The translations under genes and the position numbers were made by a program. The notes beneath the pieces were generated by a model. The model saw only the letters and a list, made by a program, of their open reading frames with translations, had not been told where the DNA came from and searched no databases. This document shows positions 26,367 through 35,000 of a stretch of DNA of 64,000 nt, in pieces. Where the stretch lies: contig OZ241901.1 of the NCBI GenBank assembly GCA_965202895.1, positions 868,001 to 932,000 of the forward strand, written 5' to 3'. Source of the DNA: JAJDXW01 sp965202895. Lineage in GTDB: Bacteria; Pseudomonadota; Gammaproteobacteria; HK1. Position 1 is the first letter of the stretch; every line of letters begins with the position of its first letter.

Positions 26367-26663
26367 GTGAACGAACAGCAGATACGCGAGATCGTGGAGG
26401 CGGCCTTCAAATCGCACTTCGGCGATGTGAAGCTCCTCAGGGTCAACGTCAGGCACGGTTTCGATTACGACGACGACCCCGTGGTGGACGTCAACGTCAT
26501 CTATGACGGAAAGGTCGAGCAATTGAACGGGGCCGGCATCGTAGGCGTACGCTCGGAGGTCGTCACCAAGGTGTGGCGGGAGATGGAGGATTCCCCCGGC
26601 TTCCCCCATGTCCACTTCATCGCCAGGTCCGACCTCGGGCGTCGCGACCCGGCGACGGTCTGA
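26367..26663 (+). CDS. 98-residue protein, paralogue of the HEPN-linked gene (orphan copy)
   Basis: Starts at a GTG with GGAAGGAGG seven bases upstream. I do not recognise the family. It is a small protein with an amphipathic N-terminal helix (NEQQIREIVEAAFKSHFGD), an acidic strand (DYDDDPVVDVNVIYDG), and a conserved C-terminus (FIARSDLGRRDPATV). It is about 70% identical by eye to the product of 27596-27892, the same length, and starts at the same codon type. The second copy is coupled to a HEPN-like gene; this one has no HEPN gene in front, so it may be a solitary antitoxin-like copy or half of a decayed module. Confidence 0.75.
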   Translation: MNEQQIREIVEAAFKSHFGDVKLLRVNVRHGFDYDDDPVVDVNVIYDGKVEQLNGAGIVGVRSEVVTKVWREMEDSPGFPHVHFIARSDLGRRDPATV

Positions 26664-27122
26664 CGCGATGACGGCGGCAGCCGGGCGGGGCGCCGTCCTC
26701 CCGCCGTTGGGCCGGGCGGCGCGGGAGTGCTGCGGGGCGGCGGGTTCCGGCCGCGCGCTCCCCGCGCGCGCGTCCACGCCCGGCGCCGACGCCGGTGCGC
26801 CTGCCCGCTTTCGGGTGCATGAGCTTCACGGGAATGGCGGCGGCGGGAACGGCGGGCGGGAGCTCACCCGGACCAGCCGCGGGAACGTCGGCGCCGGCGC
26901 CGGGCCGCGCGCCCGGCCGCCCGTATCCGTGACCCCCCGCCCGCAAGGTAGAGGCGGCCGCGGCAGGCCGGCGGCGCGGGAGGCCGGGCGCCCGCGCCGC
27001 CGTGGCGGGGCGCTCCGCGTTCGCCCGCGCGGCCGGTTCGGGTGGGGGAAGGGCGGTGGGGGGCGGCCCCCGGTGGCTGGCGTGTAGAATCGCGCCATCC
27101 TCGGACCGGGACGGCTTGCACC
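26664..27122. repeat. GC-rich mosaic repeat region
   Basis: No gene seen. About 26895-27065 matches 32119-32365 in blocks (shared GGCGCCGGGCCGCGCGCCCG, then ATCCGTGACCCCC, GTAGAGGCG, GGCGGGGCGCTCCGC and CGGGTGGGGGAA). Another block at 26780-26850 (GACGCCGGTGCGCCTGCCCG, GGGAATGGCG) recurs near 27950-28165. These shared blocks mark a family of dispersed, recombined repeats in this part of the genome. Confidence 0.55.
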
Positions 27123-27599
27123 TTGACCCCACGCGACTCGACAGCCACGGCCCGCAGCCTGGCGGAGGGCGGTTCGCGGCGGCCCTCGCAGGCGAGCTTG
27201 CGCCGCGCCGTCAGCACCGCGTACTACGCCATGTTCCACTGCCTGGCCGGCACGGCGGCCGACCTGCTCATCGGCGGAAGCCGCGGCGAGGCATGGCATC
27301 AGGCATACCGCGCCCTGGAGCATGGAAAGACCAGGAATGCCTGTCGGCATCGGCAGGTGATGCAGCGCTTCCCAACGGAAATCCGGGACTTCGCCGAAGC
27401 CTTCGTCATGTTGCAGGACAGGCGCCACGAAGCGGACCATGCGCTCGAGGGCCGGTACGACAAGCTGGATGTTCTTTCGGCGCTCGACGGCGCCGAGTAC
27501 GCCATCGCCCAATTCGAACAAGCCGACGTCGAGCATCGTCGTGGTTTTGCCGCCCATGTGTTGTTCAGGCAACGCTCGACCACGGGAGGTCCGAGGTGA
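27123..27599 (+). CDS. HEPN-like protein
   Basis: 158 residues from a TTG at 27123, chosen because homolog-like sequence (TPRDSTATARSLAEGG) begins there; the ribosome-binding site is weak. LRRAVSTAYYAMFHCLA is the hallmark first helix of HEPN-like proteins. AWHQAYRALEHGK, a possible R-x4-H (RNACRH), FPTEIRDFAEAF and DRRHEADHAL follow. HEPN proteins are often RNases in toxin-antitoxin or abortive-infection modules. The stop overlaps the GTG of the next gene (GTGA), so the two are translationally coupled. The partner is not a MNT nucleotidyltransferase, the usual HEPN partner, which makes the pairing unusual. Confidence 0.7.
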   Translation: MTPRDSTATARSLAEGGSRRPSQASLRRAVSTAYYAMFHCLAGTAADLLIGGSRGEAWHQAYRALEHGKTRNACRHRQVMQRFPTEIRDFAEAFVMLQDRRHEADHALEGRYDKLDVLSALDGAEYAIAQFEQADVEHRRGFAAHVLFRQRSTTGGPR

Positions 27600-27892
27600 A
27601 CGAGCAGCAGATACGCGAGATCGCGGAGACGGCGTTCAAGCGCCATTTCGGCGATGTGAAGCTCTTCCGGGTCAACGTCAGGCCGGGTGTCGACTATTAC
27701 GATGACCCCAAGGTGGACGTGAACATCATCTACGACGGCGAGTACGAGCAGTTGAATGCTCCCGGTCTTCTGCGCGTGCAATCCGAGATCGTCGACAAGG
27801 TATGGTGGAACGCCGGTGACAGTCCCGGCTTTCCCATCCTGCACTTTATTGCCAGGTCCGACCTCGGGCGTCGCGACCCGGCGGCGGTGTAG
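27596..27892 (+). CDS. 98-residue protein coupled to the HEPN-like gene
   Basis: Starts at a GTG overlapping the HEPN-like stop. Same length and architecture as the product of 26367-26663: NEQQIREIAETAFKRHFGDVK, an acidic DYYDDPKVDVNIIYDGEYEQ strand and the C-terminal FIARSDLGRRDPAAV. I do not recognise the family; there is no GSxxRG nucleotidyltransferase motif. The overlap and order (putative toxin first, small partner second) suggest it neutralises or modulates the HEPN protein. It is followed by a shared GC-rich repeat, as is the first copy. Confidence 0.75.
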   Translation: MNEQQIREIAETAFKRHFGDVKLFRVNVRPGVDYYDDPKVDVNIIYDGEYEQLNAPGLLRVQSEIVDKVWWNAGDSPGFPILHFIARSDLGRRDPAAV

Positions 27893-27987
27893 TCCTCCTG
27901 CCCGCCATGATTGAAATGGGTTCCGCTACCCGCACTCGCTTGCGCGGGCGCGAGCTTCGCGGGAATGGCGACGCCGGATGGAACGGC

Positions 27988-28036
27988 GTGGATTGCCGCT
28001 TTCTCCCCGCTTTCGCGGGGATGACGGGGAATGACG
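27988..28036. repeat. dispersed palindromic repeat with CCCGCTTTCGCGGG core, copy 1
   Basis: Contains CCCCGCTTTCGCGGGG flanked by GTGGATTGCCGCTTTCT and ATGACGGGGAATGACGG. The reverse complement is present nearly exactly at 32703-32751 and a shorter form at 32375-32403. In proteins this class of element reads as VIPAKAGI- or SPRKRGES-like strings. Copies at 27988 and 32703 are in inverted orientation and bracket the moaC to DUF2235 interval. Confidence 0.8.
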
Positions 28037-28181
28037 GCAAGGGACACAGCCGGCTCGACCGGGGGAAGGACGGTTGGGGGCACGAGGAGCCCCGGCTCGG
28101 CGGGAAGCAGGACGGCCGCCACGCTGACGCCGGTGCCGGCGTCGGCGCCGGTGCGCCTGCCCGCCTTCGCGAGGGATTCGT

Positions 28182-28697
28182 TCATCGGGCTGGGCCCTCC
28201 TGCTTCGCGCCGGCCCGCCAGTGCCCCGAGCGGCCGCCCGACTTCTCCATCAGGCGCACCCCGGTGACGACCATCCCGCGGTCCGCTGCCTTGCACATGT
28301 CGTAGACGGTGAGCAGGCCGATCTGCACCGCGGTGAGCGCCTCCATCTCCACCCCGGTGCGGCCTCTCGTCTCGGCCCGCGCCCGGCAGCGCACCGCCGC
28401 CGCGCCTCCCTCTTCGTCCTCCGCGGCCTCGAGGTCCACCTCGGTCCGGGTGAGGGGGATCGGGTGGCAGAGGGGGATGAGGTCGGCCGTCCGCTTCGCG
28501 GCCTGGATGGCGGCGATGCGGGCGACGCCGAGCACGTCGCCCTTGCCGTGCCCGCCCTGCAGGATGAGGCGGAGGGTTTCCGGCCGCATCTCGATCCGGC
28601 CTTCCGCAACGGCCGCCCGGCGGGTCTCTTCCTTGGCCCCCACGTCGACCATGTGCGCCGCGCCATCGTTTCGGAAGTGGGTGAGCACGGCCGCCAT
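28182..28697 (-). CDS. moaC: cyclic pyranopterin monophosphate synthase MoaC
   Basis: Converts the 8-oxo-GTP-derived cyclic intermediate made by MoaA into cyclic pyranopterin monophosphate in molybdenum cofactor biosynthesis. 171 residues. Family signatures are FRNDGAAHMVDVGAKEET at the N-terminus, KRTADLIPLCHPIPLT in the middle, and VEMEALTAVQIGLLTVYDMCKAADR with the catalytic Lys. It is slightly long at the C-terminus (a tail after MEKSGGRSGHW). It is an isolated copy; no other moa gene is nearby, and it is embedded in repeat-rich DNA. Confidence 0.96.
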   Translation of the reverse strand: MAAVLTHFRNDGAAHMVDVGAKEETRRAAVAEGRIEMRPETLRLILQGGHGKGDVLGVARIAAIQAAKRTADLIPLCHPIPLTRTEVDLEAAEDEEGGAAAVRCRARAETRGRTGVEMEALTAVQIGLLTVYDMCKAADRGMVVTGVRLMEKSGGRSGHWRAGAKQEGPAR

Positions 28698-28796
28698 TCT
28701 ATCGGCGGGCGCGGGGCTTTCGCCATGCGCGGCGAAGCCCGCCTCCTTCCGCCGCCCTCATCGACGCCCGCGCCGTCGCCCTCGGCTTCCGGGGCG

Positions 28797-29064
28797 CCAA
28801 GGTTCGAGGAGCCGTCGCACGGCCTGGTGGGAGCGTCGGGCGTAGTGACGGCGGGCTTGGGGGAGATGGTCGAAGCGTCCCTGGATGCGCACGATGGAGA
28901 TGGCGAGGCGGGTCAGGCAGGCGAGGCTGCGCGGGAGATGGCCGGCGCGCACCCGGCAGCGAGAAGCCGTCGCGAACGTGATGGGGCCGGTTTTCGATGC
29001 TCCAGTGTCCGGCAAGATTCTCGACCATCGTCTTCGCCTCGGTCCAGGAGTCCGCACCCCGATA
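28797..29064 (-). pseudogene. 3' remnant of an ISAs1-family transposase, frameshifted
   Basis: Translation in one minus-strand frame (about 29064-28966) gives WTEAKTMVENLAGHWSIENR followed by PHHVRD, which is the C-terminal region of ISAs1/H-repeat DDE transposases. The continuation RCRVRAGHLPRSLACLTRLA, then RFDHLPQ and HYARRSHQAVRRLLE appears in another frame (about 28961-28797). So a frameshift near 28963 separates the halves, and the N-terminal catalytic part is gone. The element is dead. The rest of the 28698-29239 gap shows no gene. Confidence 0.7.
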
Positions 29065-29239
29065 TGCCGACCCCGAGGCGGGTTGTCCACAGGGGGGATT
29101 CCCCATGTTCTTCAATAAAACGCCAGCCGACGAAAATCAGTCCTGCCTGGGTTTTCTGGATGCGGTTTCGGAGGCGCGAGCCTCGATTCCCTCGCTTCGC
29201 TCTTGCAATATTCGGGTCAAGTACCGAACCGTCAACCGT

Positions 29240-29494
29240 TCAATTGGAGTTGAAAAACTGTTTCAACCACGACCAGAGCGGGTAGAACAATTTCGTCCAT
29301 ACAAAAAGAACGAACATCACTATCAAGTAAGGCATAGTGACGATCATTATCAGTGCAAAAAGTTCCGGGCTTTCTTCGAGTAATACGATCAGGATTCCAA
29401 GGCATGCGAAGGTCGCCGCTAGAAGAAGGCCGATGAAATTCAAATAAGTTCTGCCCATCCCCATCCCAGAAGTTTCATATTGCGCTCCGTTCAC
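29240..29494 (-). CDS. small two-helix membrane protein
   Basis: 84 residues, unrecognised. Two hydrophobic segments (LNFIGLLLAATFACLGILIV and FALIMIVTMPYLIVMFVLFV) with a short amphipathic C-terminus containing WTKLFYPLWSWLKQFF. The DNA is distinctly more AT-rich than the surroundings, which suggests acquisition. It lies 15 bp from the stop of another small membrane-protein gene on the same strand. Downstream of a DUF2235 lipase gene, it could be an immunity or accessory protein, but nothing in the sequence proves it. Confidence 0.55.
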   Translation of the reverse strand: MNGAQYETSGMGMGRTYLNFIGLLLAATFACLGILIVLLEESPELFALIMIVTMPYLIVMFVLFVWTKLFYPLWSWLKQFFNSN

Positions 29495-29509
29495 GGTACC
29501 AGTTCCGGA

Positions 29510-29782
29510 TCATTCGTCCGAATTCAGCTTCTTTATGAATTCGAGAAATCTTCCTCTTTCTTCTTTCCTTCTCAGATGGAAAACGTAGAGCAGAAAGGCC
29601 GCCCAGAAAATCCAAATGACAGCCAGAAACGAAAAAATATACAGGACGCCATTGTCGCTGAATTTCAGATATATGTCCAACACCTTGTCCAGCTCACCGA
29701 ACAAGGAGTATGAAACGATCACAGCCATGACAATGACGACCACAACCAGAATTATCGGTTGTGCCGTCGAGTGCTGGTTCAT
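29510..29782 (-). CDS. small two-helix membrane protein
   Basis: 90 residues from the ATG at 29782 (MNQHSTAQPIILV). Two hydrophobic segments, PIILVVVVIVMAVIVSYSLF and VLYIFSFLAVIWIFWAAFLL, are joined by an acidic/polar loop (GELDKVLDIYLKFSDNG). The tail is positively charged (HLRRKEERGRFLEFIKKLN) and should be cytoplasmic. Unrecognised family; AT-rich like its downstream neighbour, with which it probably forms an operon. It lies downstream of the DUF2235 gene on the same strand. Confidence 0.55.
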   Translation of the reverse strand: MNQHSTAQPIILVVVVIVMAVIVSYSLFGELDKVLDIYLKFSDNGVLYIFSFLAVIWIFWAAFLLYVFHLRRKEERGRFLEFIKKLNSDE

Positions 29783-29925
29783 GGCTTGCCTCACCTTGGT
29801 TCCTGCATTCAGACCATCAAGGCGATGGTCTCGGCGCCCGCCAGCCGGTAATCCTGGCAGACGTGTCAGGCAGACTTCCACCAGCACCTGCGATCAATCC
29901 GTATTTTGAATCCAACATATTGATT

Positions 29926-30240
29926 TCATTTATAAACAAGGGGCGTGTCCCACCCCCTGTCGGCAGCGGCGCGAGCGGCGAGGTGTGGCGGCGGTAACCT
30001 CCGCCACTCCCGGGTCCGGGCTTCGCACTTCCCCGGCGTCTCGATCATCCGGCGGACACCCTCGCTGATGTCCCAACGCTGCGGGACTCCCTTGCCTCGT
30101 CCTGCCGGAGGCGTCGCCCTGGTGAAGGCCTTGTGCAGCGCTCGTGCCCCTTCGTGGAACGTGGCGGAGTTGTCTTGGCGCCTGCGCTCCTTGCGTCCGC
30201 CTTCGTTCTGCTGCTTGTACTCGGCTCCCAGACCATGTAC
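29926..30240 (-). pseudogene. possible coding remnant without a start
   Basis: An open frame of 104 codons ending at TGA 29928-29926. Its codon choice is gene-like (G/C third positions) and its sequence is charged: EYKQQNEGGRKERRRQDNSA, FHEGARALHKAFTRATPP, VPQRWDISEGVRRMIETPGK. The frame is blocked by a TGA at 30243-30241 and has no ATG/GTG/TTG at its head, while the preceding 70 bp read better in a different frame. I infer a frameshifted or truncated gene of unknown family. The remainder of 29783-30315 has no supported gene. Confidence 0.35.
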
Positions 30241-30315
30241 TCATCCCAAGCCTCCCCGTCCGCGGCTTCGTCCGAAGCGTGCTCTTTTCGCCGGTCCTTT
30301 GCCTGAGCTGGGCTG

Positions 30316-31515
30316 CTACCCTCCGAGCTTCTTCTCCCTCGGCCGTTCGTCCGGATATTCACGCAGCCCCGAGATCCCCGCGATCCGGCGCGTGGTCCCG
30401 TCGGGAAGGAGAAGGTCGAACTGCACGCCTCGCAGCCCCGCTGGACGGTACTCGGCAACCAAGTCGAACCGGGCCTTCACCGAGTGGTGCACGACCGGTC
30501 TGCACTTGTCGGGGCTCACCGCCCTGTCGTTGTCCCACACGCACACCTTCCTCGTGTCCTTCGGGTAGAGCTTCCCGGAGCCCGTCGTGTGCCGATGCAC
30601 CATGCCGGTCACATTCGGATGCACCAGGATGTCGTCTACGTCGACGAGCTTGAGGACCTCCCCTTGCTCCGCGAGGAGCCTGCCGATCTCATCCGCCGTT
30701 GGTGGCGCGATGTAGATGTCTGATTTCAGAGCCTCTTTACACTCCTTGATCATGAAGCTCAGGCTGACGTCCGAGAGTCCGTCGTGCCAGTATCCGCCGC
30801 CGATGTCGCTGTGCACCCCCGGGAACCACACCTCGGTGATCCGATCCGGGTCGGCTTCGTCGCGGTTGATGAGCGTCGGCTCGAACGCCACTCGGTCCTC
30901 GTCCAGCGAGACGATGTGGACGGCTCGAAGTATCCGGGAGTCCAGCGTCCCGTTCTCGAATACGACGTCGCTGCTGATCGCCTCGCCCTTCGTATGAATT
31001 CCATCCATGGCTGCCACGGTATCGAACACTCCGAGAAAGCTGATCCGCAGGTCGGAATGCGTATCGAGCGTTCTGCTCGCGAACTTCCGCGCGAGCGCCG
31101 CGCCGCGGCTGAACCCGAATACGACGATGCGGTCGTTCGCGGTCGCACCTGATTCCTTCAGGTCCTTCTCGGCCTGCTTCAGGATCCTCCGCGCGTCCCC
31201 CCAGCTCGGCGCCAGTGCGCTGTTGATCCCCCTTCTCGCCTTCGCGATGAGATGGCCGATGAGGGGGATGGTTTCTCCATTCTCCTGCGTCCCGATCCCG
31301 TTGTAGTAGCGTGTCTCCTGGACCCCGCCTGCCTCGGTGCGGGTTTCGCTCCCGTCTTCTTCCAGCCCCCCGCCCATGAGGACGTGCAGCTTCAGGATGT
31401 TGCTCACGCTCTCGTCGTGCTGGAAGCCGCTCGCGTCTTGCGGTTCGTTTCCGGTGCCGTCGAAGCTGAATACCAGGGTGCGCGCTGCTGATGCGTTCAT
31501 TCGCCATGTCTCCAT
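30316..31515 (-). CDS. DUF2235 alpha/beta hydrolase (Tle1-like phospholipase)
   Basis: 399 residues. DUF2235 signatures are TLVFSFDGTGNEP at the N-terminus, YYNGIGTQENG, nucleophile elbow VFGFSRGAALAR, FLGVFDTVAAMDG, FPGVHSDIGGGY with the aspartate region, and SLSFMIKE. Some members of this family (Tle1) are type VI secretion phospholipase effectors; others are uncharacterised. No VgrG, PAAR or other secretion gene is nearby and there is no signal peptide, so effector status is only a possibility. Start: ATG at 31515 (METWRMNAS) or 31500. Downstream are two small membrane-protein genes that could be immunity partners. Confidence 0.85.
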   Translation of the reverse strand: METWRMNASAARTLVFSFDGTGNEPQDASGFQHDESVSNILKLHVLMGGGLEEDGSETRTEAGGVQETRYYNGIGTQENGETIPLIGHLIAKARRGINSALAPSWGDARRILKQAEKDLKESGATANDRIVVFGFSRGAALARKFASRTLDTHSDLRISFLGVFDTVAAMDGIHTKGEAISSDVVFENGTLDSRILRAVHIVSLDEDRVAFEPTLINRDEADPDRITEVWFPGVHSDIGGGYWHDGLSDVSLSFMIKECKEALKSDIYIAPPTADEIGRLLAEQGEVLKLVDVDDILVHPNVTGMVHRHTTGSGKLYPKDTRKVCVWDNDRAVSPDKCRPVVHHSVKARFDLVAEYRPAGLRGVQFDLLLPDGTTRRIAGISGLREYPDERPREKKLGG

Positions 31516-32041
31516 GCCTTCTTGGACCGCGGTTGGATTCGCGGTGTTCCTGCCGCCCGTTGTCTTGCCGTGCTCGTCCGCAGACTACTCCATTCCCATC
31601 CACGTCGAGCATGGTTCTCCGTCTGGAGCGTTTCGCGGCTCGGTTGCTGCTCGACCCGATATAGGGCAGGGGACCATGAATTCAACCCCTGCACGTGGTG
31701 TTCTTCCTGCCCCCGGGACGAATTTTTGTTCAGAATGGGGGGGAAATTTCAGTTTCAGGAGGTTGCGCCGTTTTCGAGTCGGCGGTCGAGTCAGGGCGTA
31801 CAGGGAAGGGGAAGGGTGCGCTCGGGGGGATGGCGGGCACGGGCAGGGCGCTGGCCGGGGACGGGGTCGCTCGCGGAGCGCGGGCTCACCCCGGCCGACC
31901 TCGTCATGGGGGTCGAGACGGTGAGCCCGGAGCGAGCCGACGCCCTCATCGACGCCCACGCCGTCGCCTTCGGCTTCCGGGGGTTCGGGGAGCGCGCGAG
32001 GTCCACCCATCGGTGCGGGGGGCCGTTGCGCCCGGCCGCCG
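31516..32041. other. 526-bp gap with a short coding-like relic
   Basis: No complete gene. Around 31880-31995 (+) the sequence reads ERGLTPADLVMGVETVSPER and ADALIDAHAVAFGFRGFGER, which looks like a gene fragment of unknown family. Part of it (GCCCTCATCGACGCCC, then GCCGTCGCC and GGCTTCCGGGG) recurs at about 28755-28797. Divergent promoters for the lipase gene and the autotransporter may lie in this gap but cannot be placed. Confidence 0.4.
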
Positions 32042-35000
32042 GTGTGCGACACTAATTCGATGAGCCGGATAGCTGGGACCGCTCGGACGCAACGTCCGTT
32101 TTCCGTCGTGCGCGTGTCCACGCCCGGGGCCGGCGCCGGGCCGCGCGCCCGGCCGCCCTCATCCGTGACCCCCCCCCCCCCCCCCCCGCAAGCCCCGCCA
32201 AGTAGAGGCGACAGAGGTAACAGCGACCGGCCGGCGGCGCGCAAGGCCGGGCATCGGCGCAATCGCGGCGGGGCGCTCCGCCCTCGCGCCCGCCCGCGTA
32301 GCCACGGCGGGGACCTCCGCGGGCGGTCGCGCGGCTGGCTCGGGTGGGGGAATGACGGCGCCGGGCGGGGCGATGTGGATTCCCGCTTTCGCGGGAATGA
32401 CGGATGGGGGTGCGGGAAGGACGGGCAGGGGTTCAGCCTGCTCGGCGGGGGGCAGGACAGCCGCGGGAAGGACGGGTGGGGGCGCGGGGACCCATCCACG
32501 TCGGCCGCCCGGCCCGCCGCTCCGCGCCCCGCCGGCCGCCCGTTACACCCCGGCGGGCTCCCAAGCCGTCCTGCCTCCGCTCCAGGCGCCCCTCACCGTC
32601 CTTCCCCCGATCGAGCCAGGGGCCGGCTCCGCGCAAGCGGCAATTCACTCCGGCGGCTCACCCCCCACCGTCCTTCCTCCGGTCGAGCCGGCGACGCCCC
32701 CCACCGTCATTCCCCGTCATCCCCGCGAAAGCGGGGAGAAAGCGGGAATCCACGCGGGCTTCTGCCCGCGCCGCTCCGCCGGCTCGCGCCCCGGCTGCTG
32801 GCCGCCGCGGCGCTCCTCCTCGCCCCGCCCGCGGCGCTCGCGCAGAGCGTCTCCATCACTTCGACCCCGGCCAACGGCACCCACTACGTCACCGGCGACG
32901 TCATCACCACGCGCATAAGCGGCCTCCAGCAAATCGCGGGCGGCGCGATCACCACGGCGCAGATGAGGATCACCGTCGGCAGCACCGAGCGCCGGGCCCG
33001 CAGCACATCCTCCTACGTTTTCCGGATGACGCAGGTGAACTTCGCCTACACCGTCACCGCGGCCGACTTCGACGCCGACGGCATCGCCATTCCGGCCAAC
33101 TCCATCGTCGGGGGGGCCTGGTTCCGCGTCTCCCAAGCCGGCGTGGGCCTCACGGCCGCCAACCGCAACCACGCCGCCCTGGCGAACCAGGCCGCGCACA
33201 AGGTCCACAGCAACCGGTCCGCGTCCATCTCCGCCACCAGCCCGGCGTCGCTCACCGAGGCGACGCTCCACACCGCCACCGTCTCCGTCTCGCTCACCGG
33301 CGACACCTTCGCCGCCGGCGTCCTGGCCTCGCACTTCGAGCCGGTGGGCGCCATCCCGGGCCTCACCGTCTCGCAGGTCTCGGGCGCGTCGAGCGGCAGC
33401 GCCGCCGCCACCCTGACGCTCTCGTTCACCGGCGACTTCAGCGTCCCGGCGACGCTGGCCATCCGGGTCAGGCCCGCGGCCCTCACCTTCACCGGCACGG
33501 ACGGCCTCACGACCGGCACGGTGGCCGTGGCGCCGACCGACGAGAAGCCGTCGTGGCCCGCCATCGCGGACCTCTACGTGCAGCGGGGCGTGGCCATGAC
33601 GCCGGTCCAGCTCCCGGCCGCGACCGGCGGCAACGGGGCGCTCGACTACAGCCTGAGCGGCGCCCTGCCGACGGGGATGAAGTTCGACGCCACCGGCAGC
33701 GACACGACCGGCTGCACGGCGGCGGACTTCCCCGCCGGCTACGCCGACACCGCCAACCTCGCCGCCGCGCCGCGCGTCCTCTGCGGCACGCCGACCGCCG
33801 GCAACAACCCGACCATCGTCCCCATCGCCCACGACGCGGACGCGAACCGGGCGGCCACCGACAGCGCCCGGGGGAGCTTCGTCGTGTTCACCTACGGCGC
33901 GTCGGTCTCGGCCACCAGCCCCTCGGCGCTGACCGAGGCCAGCCTGAACGGGGCCACCGTCACCGTGGCGCTGGAGGACACGACCTTCGCCGCCGGGGTC
34001 ACGAAGTCGAGCTTCGCGCTGGTCACGAGCCCCGCCATCGCCGGCCTGACCATCGACAGCATCTCCGGCGGGGCGTCCGGCAGCACCACCGCCACCCTGA
34101 CGCTCGCCTTCACCGGCGGCTTCGACGCCGTCCGCACCTTTGCCGTGCGGGTCAAGGCCGCCGCCCACCAGCGAAGCGGGGACCTCGCGACCGGCACGGT
34201 GGCCGTCACGCCGACGCCGGGGATTGCGCTCGGCCGCACCGCCCTCGCCCTGGACGAGGACCCGGCCGCCGGCGGCGGGACCAACGCCCACCGGGGGACC
34301 TACACCCTGGCGCTGTCCGCCGACCCCACGCCCGCCGGCGGCGGCGTCTGCGTCGTCAACGTCGAGGTCGCCAGCAACAACCCCGACGTGACCATCGACA
34401 CGGACCAATCGCCCCTGACGAAGCGGTTCTCCTTCGACGGCAGCGACTGGAGCACGGCGCAGACGGTCACGGTGACGGCGGCGGGCGACGCCGACGGGGT
34501 GGACGACGTGGCCACCATCAGCCACCGCCGGGTGGGCGGCCACTGCGGGGGCTTCTTCCGCAATCCCACGCTCCCCGCGGTGACGGTGACGGTGAACGAC
34601 GACGAGACGCCGGGCGCGGCCATCGCCTCGCCCAGCATCCTCACCGCCGCGACCCTGAGCGGGGCCGCGGTCACGGTGTCGCTGGACAAGACCACGTTCG
34701 GAAGCGGCGTCGGCGCCTCCAGCTTCCAACTGGTCACCAGTCCCGCCGTCGCCGGCCTGACCGTCGGCAGCGTCTCCGGCGGGGCGTCCGGCAGCACGAG
34801 CGCCACGCTCAACCTCTCCTGGAGCGGCACGACGCTGGCGGCGGATGCGAAGCTCAAGGTGCGGGTGCTCGCCGCCGCCCACGCCGGCGACGCGAACCTC
34901 GAGACCGCCGAAATCGACGTGCTCGCGGCGGCGGACACGGCGCCGTCGTTCCCCAGCCGAACGTTGCCGGCCAAGTACTTCCCGGTGGGCGCGGCCATCC

